From Malania oleifera (taxonomy: Eukaryota; Streptophyta; Magnoliopsida; Santalales; Ximeniaceae): a stretch of 64,000 nucleotides of DNA. Of the stretch, positions 56,948 through 64,000 are shown piece by piece. Made by a program: the position numbers and the translations under genes. The stretch's first letter is position 1. Each line of letters opens with the position of its first letter. The stretch covers positions 1,158,001-1,222,000 of the forward strand of contig NC_080422.1 of NCBI RefSeq assembly GCF_029873635.1, written 5' to 3'. The notes under the pieces were generated by a model that was not told the origin of the DNA, searched no databases, and worked only from the letters and a program-made list of their open reading frames with translations.

Positions 56948-57159
56948 ACTTAGTATAATTATCATTTAAATATTTTAACAAAAGGACAAATGGTATAAAT
57001 TTATCATAAAAGATATTTAAAGTGGATTAATCTATTATAACTTCTTAATTTTTTTCACAATAATTAACAAACACACACACAAAAGATTTAAAAAAACAAA
57101 AAAGTGAGAGAATGTGAAACACGAGATGGGGCGGAGAGAAAACAGATAAAATATTAAAA

Positions 57160-57742
57160 ATAACAAAATTATGAGGCCGGTGTGGGAAGAGTTGGGCTAA
57201 GGTAGGGCGCATGAAGGTCCATAGACCGACCACGTGATCCTAATGACGCATCGGAGTCAGACGGGAACGCGTTCCCACACTCGGTCCACTCGGCCATTGG
57301 CCCCAACTGCCAAATGTGCTCTATATGACTACGGCCAACTGCCGCAGATTTAGAGATTCTCAAAGCCAAGAACCAGAGGAGAAAAGGGTGAAATTCCAAA
57401 AGGGCCCTGTGGAAAACCCAAAATTCCACGCCCAACTCCTCTTCTCCTCCACTTCTCCCGCTTATCTCCATATCCTTATCCCCGCCTTCCCGAGATACTT
57501 CGTTGTCTTCTTCATCTTCTTCTGCTAGCTCCCCTCCTCTGCAATCTTTTTCACTAAAATCTGTTCTTTTATTTTCTTCTTATTTGTTTTTCAATTTAGG
57601 GCTTCCTTACTTTCTCTCTCAAAAACCCTCGAATCTCCTCTGTGCTGAACGAACACCAATTCGGACGATCGAGGGTTTTTTCTTTTGATTTTCCTTTCTT
57701 TTCTTGTTATCTGGGTTTGGCATTTGCGGGAGGTCAATCCCT
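57160..57742 (+). promoter_or_regulatory. GC-richer promoter and 5' UTR of the START gene
   Basis: GC content rises sharply from about 57170. CACGTG lies in GACCACGTGATCC (about 57229) and the perfect palindrome GGGAACGCGTTCCC lies at 57263-57276. CT-rich 5' UTR-like sequence runs from 57420 to 57730. The start of transcription cannot be fixed. Confidence 0.55.
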
Positions 57743-60700
57743 ATGGCTCTGGTGTCGGCTTTGTTGGAGATCTTACGGAGACCTTCAATTTGGGATATTT
57801 GGGTGGATCTGATTTTATTCGTAGCTCCTCTCTGGATTGCGGTTCTTGTCGGAGTCTTGGTGGGATGGGCGTGGAAGCCGAGCTGGGCCAACTTAGGCAG
57901 AGATGTTTTGGACTTCTTTGGGTCGATTCCGAGTGTTAGTTCGCTCAAGTGGCATTTTCCCAGCTGTTCTTCTTGTGTCGGCGATGATGGGGTAGCGAGG
58001 GAGAGCGTCTCTGCGCCTTCCGCCGTCAGTTCTGATTGCAGGTTTGATTGATTTCTCAAATTATTATGAAGTATGTTATTGGATTGACAATTTCCACCAA
58101 AAAATTTCAATATCTTACTTTGATTTGGAAAGCATATTGGGGGTTTACGCGTTACTTATATATATATATATGCTCAAACATCTGGAAAAGTTGAGGTGCT
58201 AACAGCTTTTTCATTTTCCTATCCCAGTTCCTTGCGTCTTGAAACGGAAAAACCTCTTCTCGTCAACAAAAATGATTTCCAGCACTTGAGCGAACTTGTG
58301 GAGGTCACAGACGGAGGCCCCGCTTGGATTCAGATGATGGATCGCTCTACCCCAAATATGAGCTATCAAGCTTGGCGGAGGGATCCTGAGGTGAGCTTCC
58401 TTGTTTTTTTAAAATCAAAGTGTTTTACAGTTCGATTGCCATTTGACACTGTACCTGATTTTATTTGCATCTGGGGTTCCTCCCTTGCACCCCTCTCTCT
58501 TTCTCTCTGCAATTGATGGATTGGATTACATTTTGATGACTTTGCCAGACTGGTCCTCCACAATATCGCAGTCGAACTGTTTTTGAGGATGCTACTCCTG
58601 AGTTGGTGAGGGATTTCTTTTGGGACGATAATTTTCGTTTTCAAGGGAAGTGGGATGACATGCTTATATATGCTGAGACTTTGGAGGAGTGTGCCACCAC
58701 TGGAACTATGTTGGTTCACTGGATACGCAAGGTGGGGAAATTGTTTTCTTGCATCTTTGAAGACATGTCTTGGCTGCATCATCTTATGTTTTTTGATGGG
58801 TTTTGTGGCACAGTTTCCCTTCTTCTGTAGCGACAGGGAATACGTGATAGGCCGCCGAATTTGGGAATCAAATCGAGCATATTACTGTGTGACAAAGGTT
58901 TGAGAATGCAAGCTCTCTCTATTCTCTCATTACACTTATTCACACCTTCCTTCTACTTCAAATTGGGCAGCATATTCTTTTGTTTTAGCTCTTTTCTGAA
59001 GTGGCTATCGGTCAGTTTGAAACTTTAACAGCGGCGAATCAGAGATAGAGTTATTTTGCCGTTATATGTAATTGTAAAAGTTCCATTAGGTCAAGAGCCA
59101 TACTACAGTCTTTCCCTGGAGGAAACATATGACAATTAACTTCTTAGACTACGAGTTATGCAAGTCTTAATTATGATGATAGAATAATGCAACTATAGTT
59201 GCATTATGTAAATGAGGTCTAGGCTTAATTAGAATAATTATAATTTAGTGATGGAAGTTAAATTTTTGGCTAAAGACTATAGTAAGCAAACTCAATTTCA
59301 GATACCTTTCTAATTAATGTGTATATATATATATATAATTTTTTTTGTTACAAAACCTGTAAGCTTACCATAGGGAGTCAAAAGTCTTACCTATGCTTCA
59401 GTTGCCAAAGGCTACTAGTGTACCTAATTGTATCTTTGGCATAGTTCCATGTGCATTGTGGAATGGATGGATTTTGGTTGCTGATTGGTAAAGAGAAAAT
59501 GGTGGAAATTTAGGGGGTAGGGTGCCAATTCCATTTTGGGGCCTAAATTGTTGTCTTGGTTACTCTTATGTTGTTTATGTTGACCAGTTTTTCTGTAGTT
59601 TCTTACTAGGGAAATAACTAGAAATTTCTACTTCCTTCAGGGAGTTCCCAACTCACTGCCGAGGCGCAACAAACCAAGACGTGTTGATTTGTATTATTCA
59701 AGTTGGTGCATCCGTGCAGGTAATTTTAGGTTGAGCAGTTACTCTCTATGCAACTTTCTACTAGAATGAAATATTTCTCTAGCATGTTTCTTCCCACTGT
59801 TCCGATGCTGATTGGATTGTGGAAAGCTTATACTTTGTGCTCTTAACTCATGCAGCAGAGGAGATAATTGGTTTTGCTACAGGATTACAACAATAGCTAT
59901 AAGACTATTTGGAACTGTTTATGTGAATCATTTTCAATAATTCAAGCTGAATTTGGGCTGCAGAACCAGGTTACACTGGACTGAATTCAGTTGAACCTGA
60001 TGGATGCATTTTTTCTAGGGAGACGACAAATGGCTTTAGGGTGTATTTGTTTCGTCAGCTATATTAGTTAAACTGTGTCCCTTGTGTTTATTTTGTCTGG
60101 TCCAACATTTATAAGTGATTGAATAAAGGCATGCTGATTTTTTTTGGGTTTTTATACCTACAAAAGCCTTAGCTTTTTCTTAGCCCATGTGCATGCAGTA
60201 AGGATTTCCCCTTTAGCATGTCCAATCTCCTACTTTGGCCTCACAAAACATGGGCTATGAGATCTTAGCTGAGCCTATCTGGCTTTAGCCTGTGAAATGC
60301 ATTTCTATTACTCTGCCTCAGGCGCTGTCAGATTGTATCATTCTTGTACTGTGTTTTGATGATTTTTTGCTATTTCTGAACCATTCATTGACTACGATGT
60401 TTGTTGGACCTTAACCAGTTGAATCGAAGAGAGGGGAGGGTCAGCTAAGTGCTTGTGAGGTGTTACTATTCCATCATGAAGACATGGGTATACCATGGGA
60501 AATTGCAAAGCTGGGAGTTCGGCAGGGTATGTGGGGAGCTGTCAAGAAGATTGAGCCTGGCTTACGTGCTTATCAGAGGGAAAGAGCATCCGGGGCATCA
60601 CTTTCCCGCTGTGCTTTCATGGCTCAAATCAATACCAAAGTCAGTGCAGACTACCTAAAATCTTTGGAAACTACCACCACCACCAACACTAACACCACCC

Positions 60701-60885
60701 CCGGTGATTCATCTGAGGTCGAGACCCTTGATTCAGCAGAGAAGCCACTGGGAAGGAACATACCTAAGCTTCTAGTTTTTGGGGGTGCCATTGTCCTGGC
60801 TTGCAGCCTTGACAAGGGACTCTTGACTAAAGCAGTTATTTTTGGGGTGGCCAGAAGGTTTGCAAAGATAGGAAGGAGGTTGTGA
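57743..60885 (+). CDS. START-domain lipid-binding membrane protein (CP5-like), 6 exons
   Basis: Exons 57743-58041, 58228-58390, 58549-58731, 58814-58897, 59641-59719 and 60419-60885 (TGA) all have GT-AG borders and join in frame to 424 residues. The N-terminus has a membrane segment (LILFVAPLWIAVLVGVLVGW, about residues 22-41). A START/Bet v1-like lipid-binding domain follows at about residues 110-340, with GGPAWIQMMDRS, ATPELVRDFFWDDNFR, WDDMLIYAETLEE, REYVIGRRIWES and GMWGAVKKIEPGLRAYQ. A Thr/Asn-rich linker leads to a C-terminal hydrophobic stretch (LLVFGGAIVLACSL). It resembles plant 'polyketide cyclase/dehydrase and lipid transport' proteins such as Arabidopsis CP5 (At1g64720). It probably binds a lipid at a membrane; the ligand is unknown. 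The first in-frame ATG with the hydrophobic N-terminus was chosen. No defect is seen. Confidence 0.92.
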
Positions 60886-61024
60886 GTTGCCTTTGCATCG
60901 TGCTTGGTTTTGGGTCTCACCTTGCTTCCAGCTCCTGGAAATGATGGAAGATTTGTATTGTATTTTTGTCTATTTTGAGCCATGGAGCGGCTATAGATCT
61001 GGATAAGTGAAGAGATCTATAACG

Positions 61025-61028
<4 letters not shown>

Positions 61029-61060
<32 letters not shown>
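61029..61060. repeat. (CT)n microsatellite
   Basis: About 16 CT units downstream of the START gene stop codon, possibly inside its 3' UTR. Confidence 0.95.
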
Positions 61061-61064
<4 letters not shown>

Positions 61065-61489
61065 ATGTACATCTTTTTTTTTGAAGCATCTCATGCTACT
61101 GAAATAACAGGGTAAATTAAGGCTGCTTGTTCAAGTTTTCTCCGTCTGGGTACTCTTTCTTTGTCTTCGATCCTTCATTTGCAGTAAGGGCGAATGTGTT
61201 TCACAACCTTAATTAGAATACTGATGGGTAAACCATTCGCAGGGGATTGTCCATAGTTCAAATAAATCACTCTTTGTACATTGTATCAGAAGTTGCCGGT
61301 GAATTTACTTGACATCAGAACAAATCACAAATATGTGACATCTTATGATGTGACATGTCATTATTTGTTCAAATTATTCAACTTTTTTTATATTTATTTG
61401 TTATTTGCTCTAATAATAATGCTTTTTTCTAATGTGAAGTAAAATTTTTGGCTTTCAGATGTTCTGCCACGATTTGAGTTCCTCCCAAA

Positions 61490-61602
61490 TTCTAAATGGC
61501 CTTAATTGACACCCTGAAGGCTACCTAATCATATTAATAAGTTTCTAAATGGCCTTAATGATCGTCCTGAAGTCTACCTAATCATATTAATCAACAGAAG
61601 TC
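61490..61602. repeat. direct repeat of about 55 bp
   Basis: Two neighbouring copies share TTCTAAATGGCCTTAAT and CTACCTAATCATATTAAT with a few changes between them. Confidence 0.85.
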
Positions 61603-62254
61603 ATTTTCTTTTTCCAAAGTGAGTTGAACTATTTATGACAAGGTTGATCATGAATTGAAGATGGTGAAAGTGAGTTGAACTATTTATTTCGAAAGGTCTT
61701 TTTAATAGGGCAATATATATAAGCAATAAATAATGAAAATAAGGCAACGAATGGGTCAACAGAAGTTGCGTCAGAGCAACACCTATGACTATCATTAATT
61801 GTAAAGAATTCATAATGTGAGAGAGAAGCACGAGGAGGGGACGAGGACAAGGACAATGACCGTCGTCAGTTCACCCATCCAGCCATGAGCCACCCCACCC
61901 AGTTCAAACTTCAAAGTTCAAACTCCTCCAAACTGCAGACCTCACCATCTACCCTACCCTTAGAAATTTCAAATCATGAATGGAGCCACCAAAAATTATC
62001 TAATTTAACAAAATGTATATGCATGACAGCACATTCTAATTAAGTTCCATATATATTCGATATATCTAATAATTTCTCGCCATCAATACAAAGATATATT
62101 AAAATAAGACATATTATAAATTTAGGTTCTTGTCCCCTAATGTTAACAAGTTGCGTCCGGGACAAGACTACACCATCAATAATAGAGAAGAGGTTAAAGC
62201 TCTGCGGCAAATTAATTAAGAAAGAAACATGTCCTCCTCCACACTCTTCCCCCA

Positions 62255-62317
62255 AACCCCCCACCCCCCCCACAAAACACCCCCACACCCCACACACACA
62301 CACACACACACACACAA
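62255..62317. repeat. C-rich and (CA)n low-complexity tract
   Basis: CCCCCCACCCCCCCC-like runs pass into about 12 CA units. The matching open frames on both strands are artefacts of the repeat. Confidence 0.9.
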
Positions 62318-63824
62318 AAGAAATAGCCTAAAAAAGAAAAAAAAGTTAAAAAGTTGCCCGTGGCAAAAAGAGACTATTATCATTGTTAATTAGACTGTAC
62401 AAGGAGAAAACATAAAACTCGAACTTATAACATTTATATGTATGGTATGCATCATCTTTCAACTCACCTATCTTTGACAAGAGGATTGAAATAAAGAGTT
62501 CATAAAGTTAAAAGTTAGGGATTTATATGTAATTGAAATCATAGTTCTTAGATAGTGTCTTATAAAATCTTAGAGAGTTTCTTAGGGTTCGTTTAATCAT
62601 AAGAAACATTACATTTTTATTTTTAGTTTTAAATAAAATTATAAAAATTAATACTATTTTTTTCCAAATTTATATTACATACTTAAGGCTAAAGGATTTG
62701 TTTTTTTAGATTTCAAAATAATTATAAAAAAAAAAAACAAGTTATTTTCAGTTTTTGTAGAATTATATGTGCTTCTATTTTTTTGTGATTCTTTAGAAAA
62801 TTAAGAACAAAAAATGGTTTTTGCCGCGAAGAAGGAAGAGGGAAGAGTGAAGAGGTAAGAGAGGAGATGTAAGGGGAATAGCAGTTCACTCTCAAATTCA
62901 AATTTCTCAACAAATTTCTAAATGACTTTCACATACCATTTATAAGAAAGCTTCTAACGCATGAAATTACACATATGCCCCTAAAACTATATAAAATTAT
63001 AAATATATTCCTAAAATATAAAAATATTATAAAGAAACCCCATATACCCATAATCCTATGATAATTAAACTAAACAACCCAACAATTTATTCTCCCAATT
63101 CTTTTGAATAGTTCGCCAATAAGAATCTTCTCATGGTCTTATTTTTTATCCTATACCATTGCTTCAAGGGGTTAAATGCACCATCAATATAGGGAGTGTC
63201 ATTATTGTGGGTGCAGTGTAAAGTATAACACATTTTTTTTTTTTTTTAACAAATAAGATATCACCAACTTCTAAGTTTGAAGAAAGTCTTTCAAATTTAG
63301 GAATAGATTAGCTTATTTTTTGGCTTATGGGCTATTTTTGTTCTCAAGTAGACTTACCTAACCTTTTGGGCTTATTAGATATTTTGCTATGTTTCTTTAT
63401 CGACCTACTCTTGAAAGCTTATTTGCCACAATTACCACTCAAGAGACAACTAACTCTTCAAATGTCATTTGTCAAAGTTACAATTGTAAAGGTGCTTTAC
63501 TATTTTAAGTGTTTTACTTTTTGAGGTAATTTGCCATATTTGGCATTGTACTTTGCAATTTTGACAAGGGACCTATTTCACCTTTTGTATTTTGTCATTC
63601 TGAAAGGGGCATACTTCTTTTGCCACTTGGACTAATGGAAACTCAAAACCATGTGCCCCTTGGGGATAGTAAAAAAAAATTAATATAACGTGCATGCCCT
63701 CTTTGGGCTAATAAAAAAAAAATCTAATATATGACCTAACAAGGTTAATTTTAATCAAATTTGACAAAGCCTTTCAAGACTTATCTTTTTTGTGTATTTT
63801 TAGTCAAGGTCTCTCTCTCTCTCT

Positions 63825-64000
63825 CACGCCCCGATTTTTTTATCATTTTTTAATACAATAATAAATAATAATAATTGATCATCTAACAAACATCTCTAAT
63901 ACCATAAATCAACATGACCCGACCCGAAGTGGGGTACCGAAAATTCTGTCCATCAAAACATACTATCCATGCAGCGAAATACATAAAGTATCTGAGTCCC
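63825..64000 (-). mobile_element. edge of a Ty3/gypsy LTR, continuing past the window
   Basis: After a CT tract the sequence CACGCCCCGATTTTTT is the reverse complement of an LTR end of the type AAAAATCGGGGCG. GACCCGAAGTGGGGTACCG and ATGCAGCGAAATACAT on the plus strand agree with the last part of such LTRs in reverse. It ends with the window. Confidence 0.6.

Larger units (their letters stand above)
60886..63824. other. 3' UTR and AT-rich intergenic sequence
   Basis: This follows the START gene. It contains a (CT)n tract (61029-61060), a direct repeat of about 55 bp (61490-61600), a short repeat GTGAGTTGAACTATTTAT (61620 and 61671) and a C/CA-rich stretch at 62255-62317. No further gene is supported. 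Confidence 0.6.

Noticed and set aside
57619..58110. Minus-strand open frame over the START gene first exon
   Set aside because: It is the shadow of a GC-richer coding exon with clear splice sites on the plus strand; the frame at 58366-58782 is rejected for the same reason.

Overview
The window is nuclear DNA of a flowering plant, most likely a eudicot. Two split genes with GT-AG introns and plant-type products lie at the edges: a GT31 beta-1,3-galactosyltransferase (5'-partial, 1566-4266, +) and a START-domain lipid-binding protein (57743-60885, +). About 53 kb of nested, mostly decayed retrotransposons and AT-rich sequence lies between them. No rRNA, tRNA, CRISPR or bacterial gene was seen.

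Layout. 1-1565: upstream or intron-1 sequence of the GT31 gene with a complete 645-bp TRIM element (TSD GTTAG). 5008-11160: a Ty1/copia element on the minus strand (TSD TTTTG), carrying a decayed LINE and a solo LTR. 11161-19618: AT-rich intergenic DNA with a G-box cluster and a reverse LTR (C). 19697-21702: a decayed minus-strand copia. About 22020-23050: a Ty3 LTR and leader (H). 23625-24395 and 33631-33924: a Sirevirus-like LTR split by a full-length Tekay/Del-type chromovirus, here Gy1 (24396-33630, TSD ATAAA). 33925-40922: element D, two about 2.4-kb LTRs around a 401-bp non-coding core, its second LTR interrupted by solo LTR E (TSD CTACA) and truncated. 40923-50906: the 3' half of a second Sirevirus whose RT is split by solo LTR F (TSD GGATG), itself split by solo LTR G (TSD CATAA). 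51464-55870: a roughly 1.4-kb direct duplication with a tandem array, hit by an element that is copia at its left end and TRIM at its right end, inside one 5-bp target duplication. 56551-56947: a small inverted-repeat element. 57150-60885: the START gene. 63825-64000: the edge of another LTR.

The most notable signal is the shared design of the long LTRs B, C, E, F, G, H, D and Gy1. Most have short palindrome arrays upstream of a TATA box, a CT-rich leader, conserved splice-like sites, a family-specific minisatellite and one or two conserved stem-loops before a 3' splice-like site. One stem-loop shows a compensatory base-pair change. This suggests a spliced, structured leader encoded inside the LTRs. 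Family assignments rest on motifs read by eye; no database search was run.
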